Source: Verrucomicrobiota bacterium (lineage in GTDB: Bacteria > Chlamydiota > Chlamydiia > Chlamydiales > 2-12-FULL-49-11). From it: a DNA stretch of 32,950 nt. The stretch covers positions 1 to 32,950 of the forward strand of contig JAFEGE010000128.1 in assembly GCA_018240105.1 (NCBI GenBank). The letters run 5' to 3'. Made by a program: the position numbers and the translations under genes. Positions 24,415 through 32,797 of this stretch are shown here, piece after piece (positions within the stretch are counted from its first letter, which is position 1; each line of letters opens with the position of its first letter). Below the pieces are notes generated by a model. That model was not told the DNA's origin and searched no databases. It saw only the letters and a list, made by a program, of their open reading frames with translations.

Positions 24415-25389
24415 TTAAGACGCCTTTAGGAAAAAGCTATATAACTCTTGGATTGCATTAGAAAAGAGCTGGAAAAAATCGATGAAGCGACAGCGCGAGG
24501 CGAGTGAACCACCTTTTTCTTCCAGGAGTACTTCGTAAGAGAAGAGGACCATGTCGGCAACAAGCTTAAGCTTATCTTCATGAAAGGTGTGGTTACGAAG
24601 CTTTGTTAGCATATCCGCAGTAAGAGGCGAGATGACGCTATTTCTAAAGGTTGTAAAGAGAGGCTCTTCAGAGGAGATCTCATCTTCGGCCTCTAAGAAA
24701 GTCTGGAGAAGTACGAAAAGGCCATCTTCGATCTCTTTACAGTACCACTTCTTATCGCTTTGGAGAGAAAACTCTAAATCTAAGACTCTCTGTAAGAGGA
24801 TTTCAGATGTGGAGATAGAGTCTTTTTGTTGAAAGAGTTCGATGGCAAGGAGAAGGTCGACGAGGTTTTCTTGGGCCCAGCCCTCTAAACTATCTTCTGG
24901 TAAATCCTTTAGCTCTTGGATGATATCTTGGATATGTTTCATCTCATTAACAATCGAGTGGGCGGTTCCCTCTAAATCTAATATGTGGACTTGTAGGTAG
25001 ATCTTTAGGTTGTGCAAAAGATCCAAGATAGAGTTTTTATCCTCTTGATGGGTAGAGACATCGCTAATCTCAAACGCCTCCATCTTATTGAGTAGTTTGT
25101 TGAAGGTCGGCTCTACCTCTTTGATTTTAGCTATCACATCCTCTGGCAGGTGAATTATGTGGGAGAGTTTTGTATGTAAGTCGGAGAGGAGTTTACTCTC
25201 TTCTTTCGTAAAAGGAGGGCTTTGGTAGGTCTCCAAAAAGGGGAGGAGCTCCTGGATTTGCGTTGTTGTGGTGTAGAGTTTATCCGAGAGACCTCTTTGG
25301 CAAATTGTGAGAAGTTGTTGTGAGGAGAGCGCTAAAGAGTGGAGTGTTTTATATCGTGCATCTAAAAGATAACGCATAATTACCGCCAT
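24415..25389 (-). CDS. helical protein of unknown function
   Basis: 324 residues, not recognised. It is almost entirely amphipathic helix, rich in Leu, Glu, Lys and Gln, with few glycines and no signal peptide or convincing membrane segment (for example LLHNLKIYLQVHILDLEG and EMKHIQDIIQELKDLPED). Coiled-coil-like stretches are short compared with those of the neighbouring Inc-like gene. The start may be ATG 25389 or ATG 25377 (MRYLLDARY); GGCGG lies before the latter. It is divergent from the fusion glycosyltransferase at 25468 across an AT-rich gap and lies upstream of the Inc-like gene, so it could be a partner or chaperone of it; that is speculation. Confidence 0.7.
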   Translation of the reverse strand: MAVIMRYLLDARYKTLHSLALSSQQLLTICQRGLSDKLYTTTTQIQELLPFLETYQSPPFTKEESKLLSDLHTKLSHIIHLPEDVIAKIKEVEPTFNKLLNKMEAFEISDVSTHQEDKNSILDLLHNLKIYLQVHILDLEGTAHSIVNEMKHIQDIIQELKDLPEDSLEGWAQENLVDLLLAIELFQQKDSISTSEILLQRVLDLEFSLQSDKKWYCKEIEDGLFVLLQTFLEAEDEISSEEPLFTTFRNSVISPLTADMLTKLRNHTFHEDKLKLVADMVLFSYEVLLEEKGGSLASRCRFIDFFQLFSNAIQELYSFFLKAS

Positions 25390-25467
25390 TTTTATTATTT
25401 TATTATTAATACGATATTATTAAGTTAATGAAAATTCAGTTATAATAACAATAAATAATAATAGATT

Positions 25468-27342
25468 TTGGTTTTTGTGTTATTGCTGATAATTAGTTCA
25501 CTTTGCGCTCTCCCCATTCTTTTAAAGATAGCAGCCTACGCCACTCCGGCTATGCGCGGCCGTTTAAGTAAAACTATCAGCGGCCTACTTTTTTGCGATC
25601 TTTTAATCCGGATCTATTGCCAGCAAGAGGTGCCATTTCACCTCTGTGCCATGATGGAGGGGGTTGCGATTCTTGTCCTTTGGGGCAGGTGGCAGTGGGG
25701 CTATGAAATTCTTCTCTTCTTTGGAGCCAGTGGCGCTTTTTTAGCGCTTCTCTTTCCGATAGAGGCTAAAGAGAGTGGCCATACGATCGCATTTTTTGTG
25801 AGACACTTTTTTATTGCCTTTACGCCAATCTTCTTGACCCTCCATGAAAGTGCAAGACCTAGACCTAACGCTTGGTGGAAAAGCGTTGCCTATCTTTTAC
25901 CCACAGTCCCAGCCGTCGGTCTTTATAATGCTTTTTTTGATAAAAACTATATGTACCTCTGTGAGTTAAATATGCCCTATTTTGTAAAAGCGATCGTATT
26001 GCCTTGGCCTTACTATATCTTAGAGGGGTTTTGCATCCTTTTGGCTTTAAGTTTCACCATTGCAAAGATTGTGAAGAGGCTCGATGCAAAAAAAGAGAGA
26101 AGGCCTACTATTTTGATTATGACGAGTAAAGGAGGCGGGGGCCATTTAACAGCAGCAAAAGCTAAAATTGCTGAGATGAAGGAGAAGTATCCAGAGATGG
26201 CGGTTATAGAAAAACAGCCGTTTGCCGCTTTATTAAAGATCGATATTTGGGCTTTTGCGCAAAAAACAGGAAACACCAAGGCTTTAACATTTATAGATAA
26301 CGCAGGAAGAAAATATTTTGCTTTTTTTATAGAAGTAGGCTTCTTTTTTTATGCGCTTTTAGCTCTAAGAAAACACAAAACGACTCTGATTATCGATACG
26401 CTCTCTTTTGGTGCTAAAGCCACTATAAAAGCGATCCGGTATAGAAAATGGCGCTATAAAGAGGTAGTTCTTTATGAGAAGATTTTAACAGAGCTGCCGA
26501 CAGAAAAAACAGAGAACTTTTTTTTCTATCTTGCAAGACTCTCTTCCAAGGACAGGCCTTATTTTCGTTTAATGACAACCTATCCTCTTTTAAAAGAAGG
26601 AGAGACGGACGCAGCTTTTTGGTTAAAACATACAGGGCTTTCTATGGAAAATATTGTCTATGGATCCCTTCCGGTACGCAAAGCATTTCAGGAGTATGCC
26701 GATAAAAAGCGTGTAGAGAGTAAGAAAATAGTGCTAGAAATTTTGTATAAAGACTCTAAAAGCCAAGGGATTACAGAAGAAGCAGCAAGCTTTGGGAATT
26801 TTGTCTATGAAAAGAGAGAAAAGAGCCTTCTGATCACTTTACACCCAAAAGATAAGGTCGCTATGTTAATGATGGGAGCTAACCCTCAGACAGAGGCTAT
26901 GCTCTCTTACGTAGACCATTTTATCCAATTTTCTCAGAAGCATACGCAAAAAAATCGCAAAGATCTTCTCTTTATCTTTTGTAGTACAGACAAAGGGTTA
27001 CAAGAAAAAATACTCTCTCACATAAAAAACACAAAAGATTATCCAGCCTCTCTTACTATTTTTGTCCTCCCGTACCAAGATGATAGAGTGCTTGCCCCTC
27101 TTTTACATCGCGCTGACCTTACAATATCAAGATCAGGCGGTCTTACCTCTATGGAGCTTTTCTTAGTAGCGACAGGTTCTATTTTCATCCATAAAGAGGA
27201 TAAGAAGTTTACGATGCCGATTTGGGAGTATGGTAACTTTACCTATCTTGCCGCGAAGAAAGGAGCCAAGCTAATCAGCATGGCCTCTTTTCCAGAGATA
27301 GCAGGCGATTATTTTACGAAAGGGGCGGCCGATCGCCGCTAG
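25468..27342 (+). CDS. fusion protein: YwaF/TMEM164-like membrane domain plus GT28-type glycosyltransferase (paralogue 1)
   Basis: 624 residues in two parts. Residues 1-205 form about six or seven helices with the marks of the YwaF/TIGR02206/TMEM164 family: PFHLC (His58, Cys60), an FFGASGAFLALLFP helix, DKNYMYL at 158-164 and PWPYYI at 179-184. In TMEM164 the conserved cysteine has been linked to acyl transfer. Residues from about 210 form a GT28 fold. MTSKGGGGHLTAAKA is the N-lobe glycine loop seen in MGDG synthase and MurG. The acceptor/donor lobe ends in RADLTISRSGGLTSMEL and IWEYGNFTYL, comparable to the ExGN motif of MGDG synthases. The first in-frame start is TTG 25468, after a stop at 25462; GTG 25477 is possible, and no ATG lies near. 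It is a paralogue of the gene at 29483. The predicted role is glycolipid synthesis at the membrane. Confidence 0.78.
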   Translation: MVFVLLLIISSLCALPILLKIAAYATPAMRGRLSKTISGLLFCDLLIRIYCQQEVPFHLCAMMEGVAILVLWGRWQWGYEILLFFGASGAFLALLFPIEAKESGHTIAFFVRHFFIAFTPIFLTLHESARPRPNAWWKSVAYLLPTVPAVGLYNAFFDKNYMYLCELNMPYFVKAIVLPWPYYILEGFCILLALSFTIAKIVKRLDAKKERRPTILIMTSKGGGGHLTAAKAKIAEMKEKYPEMAVIEKQPFAALLKIDIWAFAQKTGNTKALTFIDNAGRKYFAFFIEVGFFFYALLALRKHKTTLIIDTLSFGAKATIKAIRYRKWRYKEVVLYEKILTELPTEKTENFFFYLARLSSKDRPYFRLMTTYPLLKEGETDAAFWLKHTGLSMENIVYGSLPVRKAFQEYADKKRVESKKIVLEILYKDSKSQGITEEAASFGNFVYEKREKSLLITLHPKDKVAMLMMGANPQTEAMLSYVDHFIQFSQKHTQKNRKDLLFIFCSTDKGLQEKILSHIKNTKDYPASLTIFVLPYQDDRVLAPLLHRADLTISRSGGLTSMELFLVATGSIFIHKEDKKFTMPIWEYGNFTYLAAKKGAKLISMASFPEIAGDYFTKGAADRR

Positions 27343-27372
27343 AAATCATAATTATGATAAACCTTATCAGGT

Positions 27373-28392
27373 TTACAAAATGATCTGGTTTTTAAGGAAG
27401 TTGTCGGCGGTTTTTTCCCAGGTGAAGCGATTTGCTGTCGCAAGAAAGGCGTCTTTGTCTTTTAGAGTAAGGCATCTAAGGGCTGCCTCTTGTAGATTTT
27501 CTAAAGCGTAGCCGTTAACTCCCTGTTCTATCACATCTAGAGGCCCCATGACAGGATAGGCGGCAATCGGAAGACCGCAGGCGAGAGCTTCTAGTAATAC
27601 CAGACCAAAGGTCTCAAATTTAGAAGGAAAGACAAAGACATCGCCATTACTTAGCATAGAGCGTAGATGCTCTGAGGTAAAAAAGGCTGCTTTTCCTTTG
27701 TACTTTTTCTCGAGGTTTGGTTTTTCAGGGCCGCTACCGATAACAAACTTTGTCCCTGGTAGATCAAGATCTAAAAAGGCTTCGATATTTTTCTCTTTAG
27801 AGACCCGGCCAGCGTAGATGAAGTAGGGGCGTTTATAGTTAGCAAAGAGAGCAGGGTTAGGATCGGGGTAAAAAAGCTTTGTGTCGACCCCTGGTGGAAA
27901 AATCGCTATGGAATTTGTAAAATTCTCCTCTTTTAGAGAGTTAGAGAGCCTCTCCGTGTGGGTATGGATAAGGCTTGCAGGGCGATAAAACCATCTGAGG
28001 TAGTGCCAGGTCCAAGAGTGCGGAACATGGAGCCACATATTCATGGCGATGGCAAAATTGGTATGGTAGGCGCTGGAGTACGGTATGTTCTCTTTGATGC
28101 AAAAAGACCTCGCGGCAAGGCCAGGACCTGATTCACCTTGGATATGGATGGCATCGGGCTTTACTTTTTCAAACACTTTAGCAAAGTCTTTGGCAAAGCT
28201 ATTAGATAGAAGAGGGATAAAGGTATCATATAAGCTTAGTTTATCGACATTGACAGGCTTTTTAGGACCATAGAAGAAGATCTCATGACCCTCTTTCTCT
28301 AGTCGCTCGCGGATAGAGTGGTAATAACGCCCGACACCCGTATGGGTTTTTACGCTGCCATTTTCTGCGAGAGAGGCTAGAAGGATTTTCAT
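27373..28392 (-). CDS. GT4-family glycosyltransferase (paralogue B)
   Basis: 339-residue GT-B enzyme of family GT4. The N-lobe has HTGVGRYYHSIRERL and AYHTNF (108-113), shared with lipid-linked GT4 enzymes such as SQD2-like proteins. The C-lobe has the donor-site basic residues Arg196 and Lys201 (AGRVSKEKN) and the EX7E pair Glu260 and Glu268 (KFETFGLVLLEALACG). It has no signal peptide; such enzymes work on the cytosolic face of the membrane. It is collinear without gaps over about 270 residues with the upstream paralogue, which ends 17 bases before it; GAGG precedes the ATG. Its stop lies within a small hairpin between it and the convergent fusion gene. The sugar and acceptor are unknown; neighbours suggest a lipid acceptor. 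Confidence 0.85.
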   Translation of the reverse strand: MKILLASLAENGSVKTHTGVGRYYHSIRERLEKEGHEIFFYGPKKPVNVDKLSLYDTFIPLLSNSFAKDFAKVFEKVKPDAIHIQGESGPGLAARSFCIKENIPYSSAYHTNFAIAMNMWLHVPHSWTWHYLRWFYRPASLIHTHTERLSNSLKEENFTNSIAIFPPGVDTKLFYPDPNPALFANYKRPYFIYAGRVSKEKNIEAFLDLDLPGTKFVIGSGPEKPNLEKKYKGKAAFFTSEHLRSMLSNGDVFVFPSKFETFGLVLLEALACGLPIAAYPVMGPLDVIEQGVNGYALENLQEAALRCLTLKDKDAFLATANRFTWEKTADNFLKNQIIL

Positions 28393-28409
28393 ACGACTTG
28401 ACCTCTAAA

Positions 28410-29435
28410 TTATTTGCTATCAAAGCGAATCTGGTGGGTAGAGAAGCCTTTTGCTGTTTCTTCCCAGGTGAAGCGCTTAGCAGAATGCATGCAGTGCTCT
28501 TTATTTAAAGTAAGGCATTTAAGGGCTGCTTCTTTTAGATCCTCTAGCGCATAACCGTTCACTCCTTGCTCGATGACATCTAAAGGTCCCATGACAGGAA
28601 AGCCTGCTACCGGTAGGCCGCAAGAGAGAGCCTCTATCTGTACAATGCCAAAGGTTTCAAAGCGGGAGGGAAGGACAAAGACATCGGCATTGCTTAAGAG
28701 TTTGCGTAGATGCTCGGAGGTGAAAAAAAGCGCTTTGCCGCTGTATTTTTTCATAAGCTCCTCTTTGACAGGGCCGCTACCGACAACAAACTTAGTACCA
28801 GGGAGATCTAAATCTAAAAACGCCTCTATATTTTTCTCGCGCGTCACGCGCCCTGCATAGATGAAATAGGGGCGAGGATGGCTGCTTTCAAAGGTCGGAT
28901 CAGGATCGTAGTAAAAGAGGCTATTATCAACACCTGGTGGGATAACAGGTAGAGGCTGCTCAAAGCCGTAGCCTCTTAGCCAGCCTTGCATCCTTTCTGT
29001 AAAGACGTGAGTCTTTGCGGCCGGCTTATGAAACCAGCGTAAGTATTTCCAGGTAAGAGTCTCTGGTATCCGAAATAGAAGATATAAAAGAAGCGGTAGG
29101 TTTGTATGAAACGCTGTTGTAAAGGGGATCCCTTTTTTCAAACAAAATTTGCGTGCAGCAAGGCCAACGCCAAGTTCGATTGGTATGTGGACCGCATCCG
29201 GCTGTATCTTTTCAAAGTAGGCTTGAAATTTTTTCGAAACCATCGAAGAGAAAAGAGAGGAGACCATGTTTTTGATGTCGAATTTATCGACATCGATCGG
29301 CTTGTCATCTTCATAGAGAAAAAGGGTGTGACCTTCCTTTTCAAGGCTTTTAGCGATAGAGGCATAAAAGCGCTCGACCCCGGTGCGTATTTTAGCATTT
29401 CCTGTAACAGAAAGAGCAGCAACTAGTATTTTCAT
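28410..29435 (-). CDS. GT4-family glycosyltransferase (paralogue A)
   Basis: 341-residue GT4 enzyme, tandem duplicate of the gene at 27373. It has the same architecture: RTGVERFYASIAKSL, FHTNLP (109-114), IPPGVDNSLF, Arg196 (AGRVTREKN) and EX7E Glu260 and Glu268 (RFETFGIVQIEALSCG). The segment KNIEAFLDLDLPGTKFV is identical in both, while the acceptor-facing N-lobes differ, which fits a change in acceptor rather than donor. The ATG has no Shine-Dalgarno. The 47-base gap to the divergent fusion gene is nearly all A and T and must hold both promoters. It is predicted to be first in a two-gene operon with paralogue B. Confidence 0.85.
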   Translation of the reverse strand: MKILVAALSVTGNAKIRTGVERFYASIAKSLEKEGHTLFLYEDDKPIDVDKFDIKNMVSSLFSSMVSKKFQAYFEKIQPDAVHIPIELGVGLAARKFCLKKGIPFTTAFHTNLPLLLYLLFRIPETLTWKYLRWFHKPAAKTHVFTERMQGWLRGYGFEQPLPVIPPGVDNSLFYYDPDPTFESSHPRPYFIYAGRVTREKNIEAFLDLDLPGTKFVVGSGPVKEELMKKYSGKALFFTSEHLRKLLSNADVFVLPSRFETFGIVQIEALSCGLPVAGFPVMGPLDVIEQGVNGYALEDLKEAALKCLTLNKEHCMHSAKRFTWEETAKGFSTHQIRFDSK

Positions 29436-29482
29436 AATAAATTAATTATATTATAATAACTTAATAATAACAGAATAATAAT

Positions 29483-31264
29483 ATGATTATTTTTTTACAC
29501 GCCAGAGAAGTTTCTTTTTTTATTATTCTGTTGCTATTTTTAGCGACTGCTTTTCTTTCTAAAAAGAGTCAAGAAATTTCGCTTAAGGTGTTAGCCGTAT
29601 GGCTTATTTTAGAGCTCTTCTTAAATGCCATCTTTTTAGAAGAAAAGTTACCGCTACATATCTGTAATATTATGCAGATAGCCATCTTCTTCGCTGTTTT
29701 TAGACGCGCGCAACTAGCTTATGAAATGCTTCTCTTTATAGGGTTTATAGGAGGGGCGCTCGCAGCCCTTCGTGGAGAAATACCGTTAGATAGAGGCGAT
29801 GTTATGAAGAGCTTGTATCTATTTGGCCACAGCAATCTTGTCTTTTTTCCAATAGCTCTAACTTTTTATCTAAAAATGCGGCCAAGGCCAAAAGCGTGGT
29901 GGGCAGTCGTTCTCTCTTTTATCCCGCTCACGATTTTTGTTACCATTTTTGACGACCTCTTTGATAAGAACTATATGTTTTTAAGAACACCCGTCATGGC
30001 ATCTCCTTTCATATGGCCTTGGCCCTATTACATTCTACAAGGATTTCTAGGATATTTAGGGACGAGCTTTTTGTTATCTAGAGTCTTTAGAGCGGTCGAT
30101 AAAAAAGAGAGATTAGAGAAGAGAGCGCTTCTTCTTACAATTGCAGGTGGGGGCGGCCATTTAGAAGCTGCTAAAGCAAAAATGCGAGAGCTTGCTGAAA
30201 ACTATCCGGGGATAGGGGTTCTTCAAAAAGATCTCTTCTTAGATTTTCTGCCTCTTGTTGGAAAGCCTATTCTCTCTTCCTGGAACCGCTCACAAGTTGC
30301 AGGCAAGAGCGCCTCCCTTAGTAAGTTTTTTAGTAAAGTGCAGAAGATAGGCGAATATCTCATGGGACCGCTTGTCTTCTTTTTGCTCGTGCGGTTTTTA
30401 GAGAAAAATAGAATTAGTGTGATTATTGACACGCAAGCCTTTGGTACAAGAGCGATTATCAGAGCCATACGATATATGCGCTGGTGGCATGGCCAAGAGA
30501 TCTACTTGGAAAAGAGCTTAACGGAGCTCCCGACGAAAGAGTTTAATTTTTTTGCCGAATCGATTCGCAATCTTTCGTTAAAAGATCGCGCCTTTCTTAA
30601 ACTAAGAACGACAGAGCCTCTTTTAGAAGAGGGGGAGAGGGATGGTAGCTTTTGGCAAAAGTATTACTCGTTATCCCTATCTTCTGTGCTCTATGGTTCT
30701 CTACCTGTCCGCGCCTCTTTTCTAAAGTATAGCGATCCAAAAGTCTCTGAAAGAGAGCTTACTGTCCTTCTTGAAGAGGGGCCTTTTCTGATAACGGCTC
30801 ATGATAAGGTAGCTCTTATCTTACTTGGCTCTAATCCCGATAAAAAGGCGGTTAAGGGCTACATAGAAGAGTTTCTTCTAAAAGCGAAGGGGATTAGAAA
30901 GGGGGGTCATCGCCATATTTTGCTCATCTTTTGTAGCAAACAAGAAGATCTAAAAGAAGAGATTAAAGAGATTGCCAAGCGAGCAGAAAATCTTATTATT
31001 GTCCCCCTCGGCTATCAAAAAGAGGAGGTTACGGCAGCCCTCTTACATCGCGCTGATCTAACCCTTACCCGCTCTGGCGGTCTTACCTCTATGGAGCTCT
31101 TACTTGTTAGCCGCGGGCAAATCTTAATCCATAAAGGGGAGGGCTCCGTGGGGATGCCCGTTTGGGAGTTTGGTAACTTCTCCTATCTAGAGGCGAAAAA
31201 AAATGCCGCTCTTGTAACCCCTAAAACCCTTCTAAACTTTAACCTCTCCTACTTTGACAGATGA
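29483..31264 (+). CDS. fusion protein: YwaF/TMEM164-like membrane domain plus GT28-type glycosyltransferase (paralogue 2)
   Basis: 593-residue paralogue of the gene at 25468. Residues 1-205 hold the membrane domain: LPLHIC (His59, Cys61), FGHSNLVFFPI (His116), RPRPKAWW (133-140), DKNYMFL (161-167) and PWPYYI (179-184). The GT28 part begins at about 213 with LLLTIAGGGGHLEAAKAKM. It ends with RADLTLTRSGGLTSMELLL and VWEFGNFSYL, the same donor-site motifs as paralogue 1. The cysteine and histidine of the membrane domain and the glycosyltransferase motifs are all retained, so both halves are likely active. It begins with ATG, without a Shine-Dalgarno. Its stop overlaps the start of the next gene by ATGA, so it is translationally coupled to the phosphodiesterase-like protein. 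Confidence 0.8.
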   Translation: MIIFLHAREVSFFIILLLFLATAFLSKKSQEISLKVLAVWLILELFLNAIFLEEKLPLHICNIMQIAIFFAVFRRAQLAYEMLLFIGFIGGALAALRGEIPLDRGDVMKSLYLFGHSNLVFFPIALTFYLKMRPRPKAWWAVVLSFIPLTIFVTIFDDLFDKNYMFLRTPVMASPFIWPWPYYILQGFLGYLGTSFLLSRVFRAVDKKERLEKRALLLTIAGGGGHLEAAKAKMRELAENYPGIGVLQKDLFLDFLPLVGKPILSSWNRSQVAGKSASLSKFFSKVQKIGEYLMGPLVFFLLVRFLEKNRISVIIDTQAFGTRAIIRAIRYMRWWHGQEIYLEKSLTELPTKEFNFFAESIRNLSLKDRAFLKLRTTEPLLEEGERDGSFWQKYYSLSLSSVLYGSLPVRASFLKYSDPKVSERELTVLLEEGPFLITAHDKVALILLGSNPDKKAVKGYIEEFLLKAKGIRKGGHRHILLIFCSKQEDLKEEIKEIAKRAENLIIVPLGYQKEEVTAALLHRADLTLTRSGGLTSMELLLVSRGQILIHKGEGSVGMPVWEFGNFSYLEAKKNAALVTPKTLLNFNLSYFDR

Positions 31265-32733
31265 TAAAAAGAGGTTTTTTAGCAAAGTATCGCTACAAGA
31301 AAGGCTATAGAGTTAGTTTTTCGAAAGATGATCTTGAAAATCTCAAGAGCAAGGAATTTAAAACCCACACGAATAGTGTTGCTCGTAGTCTTCACTACGT
31401 AGGGCGGATGCTATTTTCTTTAGCGCGATTAAATACAAATCTTGCGGCCTACACCATACAGCCAAAGCCTGGCAGAGGTAAGGAGCAAATCCTTTCTGCA
31501 ACCTTAATACGTTTTGTTAGCTTCTTCTTTTGGGCCGTAACACTTCCTTTTACGAGCCTCTCTTTTTTCTTAGGCGTTCCTTTTTGGCTTATCTCGCATC
31601 GCTATCGCCCTATATTAGGCTACTTAGCTAGAGAGGGAAGCGAAAGCCTTCCTTTCCTAGAGGAAGAAAAGCCTCTCTTTATAAGAACCCACAACACAGC
31701 GCTTGTCTTTCCAAGTCTTAGTACCTTAAGCGATCTTCGCTCGCCTGTAGCGCGAGCGGGAGAAGTTGTAAGAAGTATTTTAGAAGATGAGCTCCAGCCC
31801 GATATCTTGTTTTTCCAAGAGGTCTTTTATGAGAAAGCAGCTGAGATTTTAGGAGAAGGCCTTTTAGAGGCGTATCCCTATATTCTCCATACGATAGCCC
31901 CCTGTATTACGGATTTTACAAGCGGTAGTTTTATTGCTAGTAAGTATCCCTTTAAAGAGGTTCGGTTTGAAAGGCTAGAAGCGCTGCACACCTTTGGCAA
32001 AATCTTTGCGAAAGGTGTGACAGTAGTTCGGATAGCCACATCTAAAGGCGATATTTTGTTTTACAACGTTCATCTACAGCCCGCCCTTAATGAAAAAAGA
32101 GCCAAGGTCCGCCTTTCGCAATTAGAGCAGATTGTAGAGATGATAAAAAAAGATAAAAGCGCTAATAGAGATGTTTTACAAGTGTTGGTTGGGGATTTTA
32201 ATATCTCGCGCCTTACGATTTTAGGCGAAGACCATCTAGTCCCTGAGGGGCAGGTAGAGGCAAAGCTCCTCTCTTTCTTTGAACAGCATTTTGAAGATCC
32301 CTACCTCTATGATCACGATTCCTTAACAGGTATTCGCACAAGAGGGGCCCCTTTTTATTTAGCAAAAGACAATGCAAGAATGGGAGAATCTCTGGAGGAG
32401 CCGCGTGGGAGTTGGTATGAGGGGCCCTTTGTAGAATTACAGCCGGTTTGGTTTTTTGCCTCTTCTCACATCGATGCCTTAAAGTCTAAGTCTCCTAAAC
32501 CAGAGAAGGTTCCCGATTTAGAGATCCCAAAAAGTAAGTGGGGGACAAAGAAGTGGCATAAAGAGCAAATGGCCCACACAGCTCGCTTCGATTATACGCT
32601 TTTCCCAAAAGAGCAAAAAGAGCTCATAGGTCGGACGGAGATTAGGCGTGTAGCTATTCCGAAAGGAACTCAGAGCGCTCCCACAGACCATCTTCCCGTT
32701 GACACTAGAATTTATAAGAAAGAGAAAAAATAG
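31261..32733 (+). CDS. endonuclease/exonuclease/phosphatase-family protein, possibly a membrane-bound sphingomyelinase-like phosphodiesterase
   Basis: 490 residues. After a basic N-terminal 80 residues there is a hydrophobic stretch (about 84-112, FVSFFFWAVTLPFTSLSFFL and onward) long enough for one or two membrane passes. The EEP fold follows: Asn145 (RTHN), Glu187 (LFFQEVF), GSFIASKYP (222-230), His271 (YNVHLQ), Asp312 and Asn314 (VGDFN), and the terminal Asp476-His477 (TDHLPVD). These metal and catalytic residues are those of DNase I-like phosphodiesterases. The lipid-type members (neutral sphingomyelinases, inositol phosphatases) are favoured over DNA repair enzymes because of the membrane anchor and the neighbours. 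It overlaps the preceding fusion gene by ATGA and is followed by a strong terminator, so it ends the operon. Confidence 0.8.
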   Translation: MIKRGFLAKYRYKKGYRVSFSKDDLENLKSKEFKTHTNSVARSLHYVGRMLFSLARLNTNLAAYTIQPKPGRGKEQILSATLIRFVSFFFWAVTLPFTSLSFFLGVPFWLISHRYRPILGYLAREGSESLPFLEEEKPLFIRTHNTALVFPSLSTLSDLRSPVARAGEVVRSILEDELQPDILFFQEVFYEKAAEILGEGLLEAYPYILHTIAPCITDFTSGSFIASKYPFKEVRFERLEALHTFGKIFAKGVTVVRIATSKGDILFYNVHLQPALNEKRAKVRLSQLEQIVEMIKKDKSANRDVLQVLVGDFNISRLTILGEDHLVPEGQVEAKLLSFFEQHFEDPYLYDHDSLTGIRTRGAPFYLAKDNARMGESLEEPRGSWYEGPFVELQPVWFFASSHIDALKSKSPKPEKVPDLEIPKSKWGTKKWHKEQMAHTARFDYTLFPKEQKELIGRTEIRRVAIPKGTQSAPTDHLPVDTRIYKKEKK

Positions 32734-32747
32734 CCTGTTCTAATTCG

Positions 32748-32797
32748 AAAAATTCATCCGCAAATCGACTTTTTTGCTGTTTGCGGATGGATTTTTT
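32748..32797 (+). terminator. rho-independent terminator
   Basis: A stem of about 12-15 pairs (ATTCATCCGCAAA at 32752-32764 against TTTGCGGATGGAT at 32780-32792, with one G-T pair), a loop of about 15 bases and a T6 run (32792-32797). It lies 15 bases after the phosphodiesterase stop. Confidence 0.88.

Noticed and set aside
27359-27375. Terminator between the convergent fusion and GT4 genes
   Set aside because: Only a 6-bp stem (AAACCT/AGGTTT) without a T-run; too weak to call.
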